Assembly: GCA_013152545.1 (NCBI GenBank)
Contig: JAADGF010000050.1
Span: 1 to 52,869 of the forward strand
Length of the DNA: 52,869 nucleotides
From: Gammaproteobacteria bacterium
GTDB lineage: Bacteria > Pseudomonadota > Gammaproteobacteria > SZUA-152
Direction of reading: 5' to 3'
The translations under genes and the position numbers were made by a program. The notes under the pieces are model-generated. The model was not told where the DNA came from and did not search any database. It worked only from the letters and a program-made list of their open reading frames with translations. Every line of letters starts with the position of its first letter. Positions within the stretch are counted from its first letter, which is position 1. This document shows, in pieces, positions 1-9,532 of this stretch.

Positions 1-105
1 CAGCAATATTTGCTCGACGTTAGAGCATACCGGTATTGCATTTAACCTGTAAATGAAACAATACCATCATTAGTGTGAATTATTACCAAAATTTAGCTCA
101 AGTAC

Positions 106-862
106 TAGGCGGGCGTTAACAATTAGAGTAGAGCTATTTCGATCATAATTCACCAATAATTTGAATTTAACGGTGAATATACGATGAGTCGAATGATGTT
201 ACGAGATGATCAGTGGGAGAGAATGGAACCCTTACTCTCAGGTAGCGCCAGTAACTGTAGTGTGACAGGGAAGGAAAATCGTTTATTTCTTGAGGCTGTG
301 TTGTGGATTTGGCGCTGGGAAATAATATTTAGCGCTTTATCGAACGAAGCTGATTTTGGGTATCTGATGATTGATGGCTCTATCGCTCACGTACATCAGC
401 ATGGCGCTCCCAAAAAAACGCACAGGAAGCAGAAGCGGTTGGCAAGTCACGAGGTGGTTTGAGCACAACAATACACGCTGCGGTTGATGCGTTGGGTAAT
501 CCTGTCAGGCTATTGCTGACGGCGGACCAAGCTTCAGAATATGGTCAGGCCAACGCACTTATTGAAGGTTTTGATGCCGATTATGTTTTGGCAGACAAGG
601 GGGATGACAGCGATGAATTTGTTGAGGTGGTTGAAAAAACAGGTGCTATAACAGTAATATCCCCACGGCGAAATCGCAAGGTACAACGAGAATATGCTCA
701 AAAATTATATAAAAAACGGAATCTGGTTGAACGTTTATTCCAAAAGCTCAAACAGTTTCGTCGTATTGCGGCGCGTTATGAAAAATTAAAGCGGAATTAT
801 CAATCTATGCTGTATTTAGTCAGCTCAATGATTTGGCGTGCTTAATTGTTAACGCCCCCTAA
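106..862 (+). mobile_element. IS5-family insertion sequence remnant
   Basis: Imperfect terminal inverted repeats of about 20 bp lie at 106-125 and 843-862; the inner parts share CGTTAACAATTA exactly. They bracket a decayed transposase gene of the IS5 type. A CTA trinucleotide occurs at both outer edges (105-107 and 859-861), which would suit the short target duplications of IS5 elements, but the exact ends are uncertain. The body is shorter than an intact element because part of the transposase is deleted, so it is very likely immobile unless helped in trans. Confidence 0.75.
184..845 (+). pseudogene. IS5-family transposase, internally deleted and frameshifted
   Basis: The reading frame from 184 begins with the usual N-terminus of small IS5-group DDE transposases (MSRMMLRDDQWERMEPLL). 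After WIWR it jumps to the segment around the first catalytic aspartate (LMIDGS), so roughly 30 residues of the family sequence are missing. Near position 440, after APKKT, the frame shifts; translation continues in the frame of 459-845 with VHAAVDALGNPVRLLLTA-type sequence, the second Asp region (ADKGDDSDEF, where DKGYDSD is usual) and the C-terminal RNLVERLFQKLKQFRR block with the catalytic Glu. Deletion plus frameshift make it a pseudogene. Recognition of the family is secure; activity is not expected. Confidence 0.88.
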
Positions 863-997
863 GTTTTTTTTGTTTCAATTTCAAAATGTTCTCATTTTAG
901 CTCCTCACATCGATAGCAATACTTTAGATTTTATGCAAATATAGTGTTTATGCTGCTTATACTTTTACCTTCAGCGCCCTAGTCGTTCTCGCGACGA

Positions 998-1020
998 TTC
1001 AACTGATTAATTTAGGATTA
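998..1020 (+). repeat. Family F repeat end (TTCAACTGATTAATTTAGG)
   Basis: A 23-bp sequence that recurs with small changes at 2660, 13402, 16958, 22478 and 34068. At 22382-22500 a copy is paired with an inverted copy, which suggests these are ends of a degenerate inverted-repeat element. Here it sits directly downstream of the small minus-strand gene ending at 1022. Confidence 0.5.
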
Positions 1021-1021
1021 A

Positions 1022-1207
1022 TTATTTGTTGTGCCACTCTTTGTTCCAATAGTGAGTGGCTTCAACTGTGCTGTAGACTTTTTGTTTAACAGCAATTGAT
1101 GTCTGTGCGAGGCGTTCTATTTCAGTCGACAACGCTTTCTGGCGTTTTATTCGATCGGTCAGATTGGCGTCGGTTATGGCGTTTGTGTTCTGAGTTTTTT
1201 TCATCAT
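1022..1207 (-). CDS. Small hypothetical protein downstream of pilU
   Basis: A 61-residue, lysine-rich, soluble-looking protein with no signal peptide or membrane segment and no family I recognise. It follows pilU on the same strand after 17 bp and could be cotranscribed. It begins with two consecutive ATG codons and has no convincing Shine-Dalgarno sequence upstream, which lowers confidence that it is translated. Residues 15-50 look helical (DANLTDRIKRQKALSTEIER). It may be a genuine small protein or a chance reading frame. Confidence 0.35.
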   Translation of the reverse strand: MMKKTQNTNAITDANLTDRIKRQKALSTEIERLAQTSIAVKQKVYSTVEATHYWNKEWHNK

Positions 1208-1224
1208 AGGAATAGCTGCGTTTT

Positions 1225-2388
1225 TTATTTCGGTTGCAATGAAATGCTCTTCATGAAATTTTCTGTATTTTCCTTGGTGCTGCTGTCTTCATGTGTTAAA
1301 GATAGATTTGAGTCATTATTGGTTACCTTGCCCTCGCTCAGACTGATTTTAAGTCTCAGATTGTTTTGTGAGTCGGCGTTGCGTAATGCTTCTTCCAGTG
1401 AAATCCGGCCAGCTTTAAACAGTTCATATAATGCAGTATCGAAGGTTTGCATACCAATGTTGGTGGATTTTTCCATGACTTCCTTTATCTTATGGATTTC
1501 GCCTTTAAGAACATAATCGCAAATCAATGGTGTACCCAACATGATTTCCACGGCAACAACGCGTTTATTGTTTACCGTGGGGATGAGACGCTGAGATATA
1601 AAGCCACGTAAATTCAATGATAAATCCATTAACAGCTGATTACGACGTTCATCGGGGAAAAAGTTTATAATGCGATCCAATGCTTGGTTGGCATTGTTGG
1701 CATGCAATGTTGAAATGGCTAAATGACCGGTTTCAGCAAAGGCGATGGCATGCTCCATGGTTTCACGATCACGGATTTCTCCGATTAGAATGACATCGGG
1801 TGCTTGCCGTAAGGTGTTTTTCAACGCATCTGCGTAACTATCCGTATCAACACCGACTTCCCGTTGGTTTACGATGGATTTTTTATGGTGATGTACGAAT
1901 TCTATGGGGTCTTCGATCGTAATAATGTGGCCACTGCTGTTGGTATTGCGGTAATCGATTAATGCGGCAAGGGAGGTGGATTTACCGGAACCCGTTCCAC
2001 CCACAAATAATATCAGACCGCGTTTTTGCATAATGACTTTTTTTAGGATAGGTGGCAGTCCTAGTTCTTCAGGTTTTGGAATTTGCACACGAATATTACG
2101 AATGACCATTGCCACTTGGTTACGTTGTTTAAAAATATTGACGCGGAATCGGCCCACCCCGGCTTCGGAATGAGCCAGATTCATTTCCGGTTTTTTTTCA
2201 AATTCTTCAATTTGTTCTTGGTTCATTAGCGCATAAGCCAGCTCTTTTACGCGTCCGGCCGGTAATGTCGACTTTTCGATAGGCTTTATAATGCCTTCAA
2301 CTTTGGCGCTGACGGCTGCTCCTGTCGTAAAATAAAGATCAGATGCATCGTATTTCACCATGAGTTTCAGGAGTTCTGGCATTTCCAT
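1225..2388 (-). CDS. pilU: Type IV pilus retraction ATPase PilU
   Basis: A hexameric secretion-superfamily ATPase that, with PilT, powers depolymerisation of type IV pili for twitching motility, acting at the cytoplasmic face of the pilus base. The 387-residue protein has an N-terminal PAS-like region (about 1-105). It is followed by a Walker A loop (GGTGSGKST, about 130-138), an Asp box (ITIEDPIEF, near 156-164), a Walker B segment (VILIGEIRD, about 199-207) and a His box (LAISTLHANN, near 223-232). The Walker A form GGTGSGKS rather than the PTGSGKS of PilT, plus the extended C-terminal tail, favour PilU. In many gammaproteobacteria pilT lies just upstream; here the upstream 650 bp hold no gene and glnE is divergent. 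The polar tail (about 350-387) resembles the length of other PilU proteins. Confidence 0.93.
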   Translation of the reverse strand: MEMPELLKLMVKYDASDLYFTTGAAVSAKVEGIIKPIEKSTLPAGRVKELAYALMNQEQIEEFEKKPEMNLAHSEAGVGRFRVNIFKQRNQVAMVIRNIRVQIPKPEELGLPPILKKVIMQKRGLILFVGGTGSGKSTSLAALIDYRNTNSSGHIITIEDPIEFVHHHKKSIVNQREVGVDTDSYADALKNTLRQAPDVILIGEIRDRETMEHAIAFAETGHLAISTLHANNANQALDRIINFFPDERRNQLLMDLSLNLRGFISQRLIPTVNNKRVVAVEIMLGTPLICDYVLKGEIHKIKEVMEKSTNIGMQTFDTALYELFKAGRISLEEALRNADSQNNLRLKISLSEGKVTNNDSNLSLTHEDSSTKENTENFMKSISLQPK

Positions 2389-3035
2389 TGGGGGTTCTCC
2401 GGTAACTTATTAATATTGCGTGTTAAAAATTGATCTAAAATCATCCATTGGATGGCATGTAGCATACGTTTTTCACGATAAATTATTGAGACTGGCGAGG
2501 TGCGATGAGGCGTAATCGCGAGCTATTATAACGATTCGCAGTGATGCCAGAGGCGATAAAAAACGTGCTCGACAGGTCGTTGTGTGTTCACCCTTTGAGT
2601 GACTGTGACAAAAACATGATATTTCAATTTTTTTAAAGGTTTAGTGGGGTTTGTAAGCGCTCAACTGATGCGTTTAGATTTAATGTTGTCGTTCATCTGA
2701 TCGGTCGCTATCGGCGGTTCTTTAGGGTTGGGCGTAGACTGTTTGAAAAACAGAAAAATCGACTTGCGGAAAAGCCTGTTTTGGCTCATTTTTTAGGATA
2801 TATCTTTTATTTAGTGCGTGAGACGATAAGGTATCCCCATTACAGTGAGATTAAAACATTTCAATAAAATCGATTATTTTCTGCATCATTAGTGTTTGTG
2901 CGACGGCATAGTAAGCAGGAGGTAGGGGCAAGTGCAGTTGCAATTGCCGAGCAGGTTCAATACACCTAAATTTCAAACGCTATGGGTGTAGATGATTTTA
3001 GAACGATCAATTACATAATGCAGAAGGTTTACTGA
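2389..3035. other. Divergent intergenic region between pilU and glnE with repeat remnants
   Basis: About 650 bp with no supported gene. It must hold the promoters of both pilU (minus) and glnE (plus), but I see no convincing boxes. Around 2578-2682 the sequence resembles 22408-22500 (shared TTTGAGTGA and ATATTTCAA blocks followed by a family F end at 2660-2682). At 2965-2990 lies a solitary family A end (ATTTCAAACGCTATGGGTGT). Confidence 0.5.
2965..2990 (+). repeat. Solo family A repeat end
   Basis: Matches the terminal repeat of the complete family A element at 7610-7807 (CAAACGCTATGGGT core) with a few substitutions, but no partner end or similar interior is visible nearby. It lies about 46 bp upstream of the glnE start. 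Confidence 0.6.
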
Positions 3036-6000
3036 ATGATGGGTGAATTTAACGAACTCGAAGGGCTTGTTAAGGCTCAATTGGTAGCGTATGACCATGC
3101 CACACAAGCACGGGTATTAAGTGATTGGCGAGTGTTGTTTGAAGGTATTACGGATCACGTTGCTGATGTCACCTGGTTAACAGCGAAATTGGCGCCACAT
3201 ATGCAAGCATTAGTGAAAGTGTTTGCAGCCAGCCAATTTGTATCAAGCCATTGTGTGCGTCAGCCAGGATTATTAGTGGAGTTGATCAATTCCAATGATT
3301 TATTCAGCCGCTATGCTACAGGGCACTACTTAACCACGTTACGTCGTCAACTCCATGACCTTCATACCGAGCCGCAGTTACACAAAAAACTGCGAATGTT
3401 TCGGAATCGTGAAATGGTGCGTATTGCCTGGCGGGATATTGCCGGTTACGGCGATTTGCAGGAAACCATGGCCGAATTATCGTCTTTGGCTGATGCTTGT
3501 ATTTCAGAAACACTTACCTTGTTGCAAAAGTGGTTACAGTTGGATTTGGGCGAACCGCAGGGCGTCGATGGCAAATCACAGCAATTAACGGTGCTGGCAA
3601 TGGGGAAACTAGGCGCCGCTGAGCTTAATTTTTCCTCCGATGTTGATTTGATTTTTGTTTATCCCGGTCCAGGCAAAACGATGGGTGGCCAACGTTCATT
3701 GAGCAATGGAGAATTTTTTAGTCGCTTGGCGCGCCAGTTTATTCGTGCTCTAAATGAGGTGACGTCGGATGGTTTTGTGTTTCGCGTAGACATGCGTTTG
3801 CGGCCATTCGGTGAAAGTGGTCCATTGGTTGGTAGCGTTGAGGCAATGGAAAATTATTATCAGACCCATGGTCGGGAATGGGAACGTTATGCCATGATAA
3901 AGGCGCGTGTGCTAACAGGAAACCCGGAAACCAATACGGAAATCACGACATTATTGCGACCCTTTGTGTTTCGTCGTTATCTCGATTATGGCGTTTACGA
4001 TTCACTGCGGGATATGAAGCATCGAATTGTTGTGGAAGTCGCTCGTAAGGGAATGGACAATAATATCAAATTGGGTGCTGGTGGTATTCGTGAAATAGAA
4101 TTCATTGGTCAAGTTTTTCAGTTGATACGGGGTGGTCGGCAACCGGCACTTCGGCAAAAGCAGATTTTAACCGTGCTGGCCGTGTTACAAAAAGATGATT
4201 TACTACCAGGATTTGTAGTGAATGACTTAACGCAGGCTTATGTCTTTCTGCGTAACACGGAACATCGATTACAACAGTTTAATGATCAACAAACACACCA
4301 ATTACCCAGTGATAAGCAAGGCCAGCATTTGCTGGCTTTGTCAATGGGGGTTGAGTCCTGGGATATATTCCAGCAACAGTTGGATAACCATCGTAAGCAT
4401 GTACGGGATTATTTTGACCAAGTGTTTGAGGCACCTCAGATTAAACCAGCGTCCAACTTGGTTAAGGATAAAGTTCGGCAGCTATGGTTAGCTGTGCTGA
4501 TTGATGAAGAAGCGGTGGAAGTATTAACTCAACTGGGTTATAGCAATGCGATTGACGCTTTAGCACAATTAAAGTCGTTACAATGTCTAGCCAGTTACAG
4601 GGGGCTTACAACATTGGGAAAATCCCGCATGGATGCATTGATGCCGTTGCTCATCGCGGCGGTTGCTCATTATGCAAATGCACATGTGGTGTTAAAGCGG
4701 GTACTGAAAGTGATTCAAAGCATTTACAGACGCACCAGCTATTTGGCCTTATTAGTGGAAAACCCCATGGCATTGTCCCAACTGGTAAAATTATGTGCAG
4801 CCAGTCCTTGGGTGGCTCAGCAGTTAGGATATCATCCATTGTTATTGGATGAGTTACTTGATCCACGTGCCTTGTATCATCCACCACTGCGGAACGAATT
4901 AGAGCAGGATATCCGGCAGCGGCTTGCTAATGTCGATTCAGGCGATCTTGAGCAGGAAATGGACGCATTGCGTCATTTCAAGCAGACCAACGTATTGCGG
5001 GTGGCCGCTGCTGATGTTTCTGGTGCAGTACCGTTGATGGTGGTTAGTGATCACTTAACCTATATTGCCGAAGCAGTTATCCAAGCTACGTTGGCATTGG
5101 CATGGGCACATTTAACCGCGCGTCATGGACGTCCTCGAAAAAAGAGATCAACAGATATTTCGACGCTAGACGACGAACTCTCAGCGCAAAGCGGCTTTGC
5201 CGTTATTGCTTACGGTAAGCTGGGGGGCATCGAATTAAGCTATGATTCTGATTTGGACTTGGTGTTTTTGTATGACGCAGACCCTAATGGTCTTACCGAT
5301 GGGGCTAAAGCCGTTTCCAATGCGGTGTTTTATTCAAGATTGGGTCAACGCATTATACATGTACTAACCACATTAACGCCTGCTGGTGACTTATATGAGG
5401 TTGATATGCGTTTACGACCGAGTGGAGGCTCGGGATTGCTGGTCACTTATGTTGATAGCTTTGAAGACTATCAGGAAAAAAAAGCCTGGACATGGGAGCA
5501 TCAGGCGTTAGTGCGTGCTCGGGCTGTTGCAGGTGACCGCCAGGTAATTAAGCGCTTTGATATGCTGCGGCACCAGGTATTGAGCCGGGTGCGTGATTAT
5601 GGGGCGTTACGCAAAGATATCATTGAAATGCGTGAGCGTATGCGCAAAGAACGGATACGAGTCGATGAGACTAATGCGCAAACCGACGATGTGCATGGGC
5701 GTGATAGGGGCGGTAAGTACAGTTTTGACCTTAAACAGGGGCGTGGTGGTATCGCCGATATAGAATTTATGGTCCAATATATGGTCCTGAGATGGTCGGT
5801 TCACTACGATAATATGTTAACCTATACAGATAACATACGGATTTTATCAGCCATAACCGGCAATAAGTTGATGAGCGCTGAAAAAAGCACAGCGCTATCC
5901 GATATTTACAGAATGTATCGTAGTAAAGTGCATCACCTTGCGCTACAGGAGCAAGAGGCGGTGGTTGATGCTACACAATTTGCAAAACAGCGTGATACCA

Positions 6001-6071
6001 TCATTGCAATTTGGCAAAAATACATGATTGATGTCCAGGATGCTGCCGATATTTGGGGAATGGATACGTAA
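3036..6071 (+). CDS. glnE: Bifunctional glutamine synthetase adenylyltransferase/adenylyl-removing enzyme
   Basis: Adenylylates and deadenylylates glutamine synthetase in response to the PII signalling state, thereby setting ammonia assimilation in the cytoplasm. The 1011-residue protein has the expected two nucleotidyltransferase domains. The N-terminal (deadenylylating) one carries GKLGAAELNFSSDVDLIFVY near 190-210; the C-terminal (adenylylating) one carries GKLGGIELSYDSDLDLVFLY near 726-746, both with the DxD metal-binding pair. Helical linker domains follow each one (REIEFIGQVFQLIRGG and ADIEFMVQYMVLRW). The length slightly exceeds the common 940-980. An alternative start at the second Met is trivial. 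It precedes ilvE as in other gammaproteobacteria, with a 200-bp spacer. Confidence 0.97.
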   Translation: MMGEFNELEGLVKAQLVAYDHATQARVLSDWRVLFEGITDHVADVTWLTAKLAPHMQALVKVFAASQFVSSHCVRQPGLLVELINSNDLFSRYATGHYLTTLRRQLHDLHTEPQLHKKLRMFRNREMVRIAWRDIAGYGDLQETMAELSSLADACISETLTLLQKWLQLDLGEPQGVDGKSQQLTVLAMGKLGAAELNFSSDVDLIFVYPGPGKTMGGQRSLSNGEFFSRLARQFIRALNEVTSDGFVFRVDMRLRPFGESGPLVGSVEAMENYYQTHGREWERYAMIKARVLTGNPETNTEITTLLRPFVFRRYLDYGVYDSLRDMKHRIVVEVARKGMDNNIKLGAGGIREIEFIGQVFQLIRGGRQPALRQKQILTVLAVLQKDDLLPGFVVNDLTQAYVFLRNTEHRLQQFNDQQTHQLPSDKQGQHLLALSMGVESWDIFQQQLDNHRKHVRDYFDQVFEAPQIKPASNLVKDKVRQLWLAVLIDEEAVEVLTQLGYSNAIDALAQLKSLQCLASYRGLTTLGKSRMDALMPLLIAAVAHYANAHVVLKRVLKVIQSIYRRTSYLALLVENPMALSQLVKLCAASPWVAQQLGYHPLLLDELLDPRALYHPPLRNELEQDIRQRLANVDSGDLEQEMDALRHFKQTNVLRVAAADVSGAVPLMVVSDHLTYIAEAVIQATLALAWAHLTARHGRPRKKRSTDISTLDDELSAQSGFAVIAYGKLGGIELSYDSDLDLVFLYDADPNGLTDGAKAVSNAVFYSRLGQRIIHVLTTLTPAGDLYEVDMRLRPSGGSGLLVTYVDSFEDYQEKKAWTWEHQALVRARAVAGDRQVIKRFDMLRHQVLSRVRDYGALRKDIIEMRERMRKERIRVDETNAQTDDVHGRDRGGKYSFDLKQGRGGIADIEFMVQYMVLRWSVHYDNMLTYTDNIRILSAITGNKLMSAEKSTALSDIYRMYRSKVHHLALQEQEAVVDATQFAKQRDTIIAIWQKYMIDVQDAADIWGMDT

Positions 6072-6271
6072 GTATCGTTCCTGTTTGACGTTGTCGCCGG
6101 AGTCGTGTTACCGCCCGCATCAATCATCGGGCAAAGACGGTTCACGATGACACCCTATGGATGGGGAAGAGAGAACAGAGTCTGAAACAGCGGTCGAGAT
6201 ACCAAACAAGGAACTGGTTACGTACCCATTTCTAATGTTAACGTAACAAACCGTTTTTAAGGAGAAGCAAT

Positions 6272-7210
6272 ATGTCGTTTGATGACCGTGACGGTGTCAT
6301 CTGGATGGATGGAGAGTTCGTGCCATGGCGCGAGGCAAAAATTCATGTATTAACACATACATTACACTATGGCATGGGCGTGTTCGAAGGCGTACGTGCT
6401 TACAACGCCGAGCAAGGTACGAGCATCTTTCGCCTGCATGAGCACACTGATCGATTATTTCGTTCAGCACATATTATGAACATGAAAGTGCCGTTTGAAA
6501 AACAGGTTTTAAACGAGGTGCAACGCACCCTCGTGCGTGAAAACAAGCTGGAAACAGCTTACCTCCGGCCAATGTTGTATTATGGTTCAGAAGGTATGGG
6601 GTTACGCGCCGATAATTTAAAAGTACATGCGATGGTGGCGGCTTGGTCTTGGGGGGCTTACCTGGGTGTGGACGGCCTGGAGAAAGGCATACGCATTAAA
6701 ACCTCTTCTTTTACACGTCACCATGTCAATGTTTCCATGTGTAAAGCTAAGGCAAACGGTCATTACATCAATTCCATGCTGGCATTACAGGATGCCTTAA
6801 GCTGTGGTTATGACGAGGCACTTTTACTGGATACCGAAGGTTATGTGGCGGAAGGGAGTGGTGAGAATATTTTTATTGTGCGAGATGGTATTGTTTATAC
6901 GCCAGAGTTAACCTCTGCGCTGGATGGTATTACACGTGATACGATTTTTCAATTGGCAGCTGAATTGGCGATTCCCGTCAAGGAAAAACGCATTACTCGG
7001 GATGAAGTCTATATTGCAGACGAAGCTTTCTTTACCGGGACAGCAGCCGAGGTGACACCCATACGGGAACTGGACAATCGGGCTATCGGAAATGGTGGGC
7101 GAGGACCCATTACTAAAAAATTACAAACCCGATATTTTGAAGCTGTACATGGTAGGGATGAAAAACACTTGGCGTGGTTAAGTCCGGTTAATGATATCCG
7201 TGCTGAGTAG
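6272..7210 (+). CDS. ilvE: Branched-chain amino acid aminotransferase
   Basis: A fold-type IV PLP enzyme that transfers amino groups between glutamate and the keto acids of leucine, isoleucine and valine, the last step of branched-chain amino acid synthesis. The 312-residue protein has the hallmark MGVFEGVRAY near 35-44, the Schiff-base lysine at about K160 (SMCKAKANGHY), the EGSGENIF phosphate-region motif near 194-201 and a late FFTGTAAEV (about 253-261) substrate loop. A strong ribosome-binding site (AAGGAGAA) lies 6-8 bp before the ATG. Its position after glnE and before a zf-CHCC gene matches a common gammaproteobacterial arrangement. Confidence 0.96.
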   Translation: MSFDDRDGVIWMDGEFVPWREAKIHVLTHTLHYGMGVFEGVRAYNAEQGTSIFRLHEHTDRLFRSAHIMNMKVPFEKQVLNEVQRTLVRENKLETAYLRPMLYYGSEGMGLRADNLKVHAMVAAWSWGAYLGVDGLEKGIRIKTSSFTRHHVNVSMCKAKANGHYINSMLALQDALSCGYDEALLLDTEGYVAEGSGENIFIVRDGIVYTPELTSALDGITRDTIFQLAAELAIPVKEKRITRDEVYIADEAFFTGTAAEVTPIRELDNRAIGNGGRGPITKKLQTRYFEAVHGRDEKHLAWLSPVNDIRAE

Positions 7211-7222
7211 GTTTTTCGAGGC

Positions 7223-7252
7223 GCCCTATTTGGGGCAGGGCACAAATAGGGC
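7223..7252 (+). terminator. Possible hairpin after ilvE
   Basis: A perfect 10-bp inverted repeat (GCCCTATTTG and CAAATAGGGC) with a 10-nt loop begins 12 bp after the ilvE stop. No T-run follows, so it may stabilise the mRNA 3' end or be only a partial terminator. Confidence 0.4.
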
Positions 7253-7338
7253 ATGCCCTCCAGCCGTTTCCTGAAAAAATGTGCTACGTCACAGTTAGTA
7301 TTTATTACTATCTTGTAAGTCACCCGTAGGAGTGAGCG

Positions 7339-7566
7339 ATGATAAATGACCAAATAGAACCAGTATTGTCAAAAAAAAATTCTGAGAATCAGATGCAAGT
7401 CAATGCGAAAGACCGGTACGTGATTAGCAAAAACGACCTGCCACTGCATTGTCCTACAGAAGATATGACACTCTGGGATTCACACCCAAGAGTGTATATA
7501 TCCATGGATACAGGCAATGGTAAGTGCCCCTATTGTGGTGCTGAATACGTGCTTAACGATACCTAA
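7339..7566 (+). CDS. zf-CHCC domain small zinc-finger protein
   Basis: A 75-residue protein whose C-terminal half fits the zf-CHCC family: LHCP near 37-40, WDSHPRVYI near 48-56, then CPYCGAEYVL near 65-74, giving Cys/His ligands for one zinc. The family is related to the small subunit (NDUFS6-like) of mitochondrial complex I, but its role in bacteria is unsettled. A gene of this type commonly follows ilvE in gammaproteobacteria, next to lipopolysaccharide core genes, as here. A good ribosome-binding site (GTAGGAGTGAGCG) precedes the ATG. Confidence 0.85.
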   Translation: MINDQIEPVLSKKNSENQMQVNAKDRYVISKNDLPLHCPTEDMTLWDSHPRVYISMDTGNGKCPYCGAEYVLNDT

Positions 7567-7609
7567 TTCTAATAATCGTAGAATGCAGTTCCAAACCAAT
7601 TATTAATGC

Positions 7610-7807
7610 TATACCCATAGCGTTTGAGATTTGGGTGTTAAGTGTGCGTTATATTCATTTCAGAGTACCACCAAAAATAGGCGCTTTTAGGCGAGGCGAA
7701 ATGACGCGTACGCAATAGTCGGCCTATTGCAAGGAATTTTAACGTCGCTATGGAATGAATAAATAGGGCGTACAATTAATGCCTAAATCTCAAACGCTAT
7801 GGGTATA
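7610..7807. repeat. Family A MITE-like element, complete copy
   Basis: A 198-bp non-coding element with perfect 23-bp terminal inverted repeats (7610-7632 and 7785-7807; left end TATACCCATAGCGTTTGAGA). Similarity continues imperfectly for about ten more bases inwards. TA lies at both outer edges, so a TA target duplication as used by IS630/Tc1-type transposases is possible. Related single ends occur at 2965 and 50679. No transposase of this type is in the window. Confidence 0.82.
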
Positions 7808-7973
7808 TCAAGGCATACGGTGCATAATTGAGTGCAAGCAGCCGTTATTATACCCTTGGGGCCGGGGTCGGTTTGCTTAAATGCTCAAACTGAACTAATC
7901 TCAAACTACAATGCATTGCTTTTGTAGTTATGGTAATAATAATTAATTTATTCTTCCGTATGTCACTTCCTGA

Positions 7974-9308
7974 ATGCCCATTTTCTTGCTGAAGATGTCC
8001 CACCTCAAAACAAAGCCAACATACCTCTTTAGGTTGTGTTGTGGTTTGGTGTTTTTGTATCCGTTATTAGTGCTGATCATTGATCACGGTGGCAGTACCA
8101 TTTATTCGGTATTAGCGTTGCTGGGATTGTTTTTTGCAACGTTTCAGCATCGAGAAGATCCCTTAAGGCGTGATGAAAAATTATTATTTTTTAGCGTTAT
8201 TTTTTTTGTATTAGCCGCAATTTTAGTTATTTTGTGCGGAGACAATATTGTTCAGGGTGTGGGTAAGCTGGGTAAGTTTGCCAAGCTATTATTGCTGATT
8301 CCTGCCTATTTTTTATTGCGAAAAATCACTTTGCCACAATCGGTGTTCTGGTACGGTTTAGCCTGTGGTGCAATATTGTCGGGGATTATCGCTGTTTATG
8401 AAATAACCTCAGGCCCCCTTTATGGCGGTTATCACGGCCGTGCGCGGGGGGCGACTCATCCTATATTGTTTGGCAATCTATCCCTCGTCATGGGCGTAAT
8501 GGCACTTGCCGGGTTTGGCTATTTTCGGGGGCAAAGTAAATGGTTGGTTCTTGTGCCTATCGTGGCTGCGATTTGTGGTCTGCTCGCCAGTTTGCTTTCA
8601 AGTTCACGGGGTGGTTGGGTGGCAATGCCAGCATTGGTGGTTATCGTGTTTTGGTATTTACGCTCGTATCTTTCCCGCTGGCAAATCGTTTTTTCCGCAG
8701 CCTTTGTATTGCTGTTACCTTTGATGGCCTATTTGGCGCCGGGTAGCGGTGTTGCATATCGTGTGGGAGTGACATTAAACAATTTTAAATTATACGCCGA
8801 AAGTCCGATTGACCACGCTGTGCGGGGAACATCCGTGGGAACACGACTGGAAATGTGGCAGGCTTCGTGGACCATTTTTAAAAATAACCCCATATTGGGC
8901 ATCGGTTGGGGAAACTACCAGGAGCATGCCAAGGCGTTGGTCGCGGAAGGGGTGCGTCATCGCTCCGCCGCTTATTGGGGGCATCCCCATAATGAATATT
9001 TTTCGGTATTAGTGAGCGGTGGACTGCTTGGTTTTGTTGCGTTGTTATTATTGTTTTTCATTCCGGCAAAGTTGTTTTTTGCTGCGACAAAAAACCAAAA
9101 TGCAGAGATGCAGCGCCTGGGGTTGTCGGGTTTATTGTTGGTTGTCGGTTATATGCATTTTGCGTTGTCTGAGGCCATTTTTGAACGCAGTTTACCGGTA
9201 AATTTCTATGCGTTTTATTTGTTGGTGATCATGGTGTTAATTTCACAGCAACGCAAACAGGTTGATGAAGGGCGGTGCCCGAAATATCTAAGCGAAGCGC
9301 CAAAATAA
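7974..9308 (+). CDS. O-antigen ligase / polymerase family membrane protein (WaaL-like)
   Basis: A polytopic inner-membrane protein of 444 residues with about ten to twelve hydrophobic segments. The Wzy_C-type periplasmic loop lies near 255-345: it contains VGTRLEMWQASW, NPILGIGWGNYQ and GHPHNEYFSVLVSGGLLG, where the conserved His-Asn-Glu cluster marks O-antigen ligases and related polymerases. It would join O-antigen or other glycan from undecaprenyl diphosphate to lipid A-core in the periplasm. Its place directly before hldE and gmhA, which make the heptose of the inner core, supports a ligase role, though an exopolysaccharide polymerase cannot be excluded. The start may be the Met eight codons later (MSHLKTK); neither has a strong ribosome-binding site. 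Confidence 0.82.
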   Translation: MPIFLLKMSHLKTKPTYLFRLCCGLVFLYPLLVLIIDHGGSTIYSVLALLGLFFATFQHREDPLRRDEKLLFFSVIFFVLAAILVILCGDNIVQGVGKLGKFAKLLLLIPAYFLLRKITLPQSVFWYGLACGAILSGIIAVYEITSGPLYGGYHGRARGATHPILFGNLSLVMGVMALAGFGYFRGQSKWLVLVPIVAAICGLLASLLSSSRGGWVAMPALVVIVFWYLRSYLSRWQIVFSAAFVLLLPLMAYLAPGSGVAYRVGVTLNNFKLYAESPIDHAVRGTSVGTRLEMWQASWTIFKNNPILGIGWGNYQEHAKALVAEGVRHRSAAYWGHPHNEYFSVLVSGGLLGFVALLLLFFIPAKLFFAATKNQNAEMQRLGLSGLLLVVGYMHFALSEAIFERSLPVNFYAFYLLVIMVLISQQRKQVDEGRCPKYLSEAPK

Positions 9309-9532
9309 TCTTTATCAGCGATATTCGTGAGGATCAACGTGTGTAGTGATTGATGCAGACCCAAGCTCACATTGCTAAAGGGGTTTACGAAAAATGCATA
9401 AGACGCATATTAGCCGCTTATTCCTTGCTATCCCGCTGCAACTGAATTTCTGCAAGCATTGACTTGTGGGAAAACCCAGAAAAAATACCATATTGTGGCC
9501 ATTAATGCCTTGTCTGATGTAAGATACATGGC

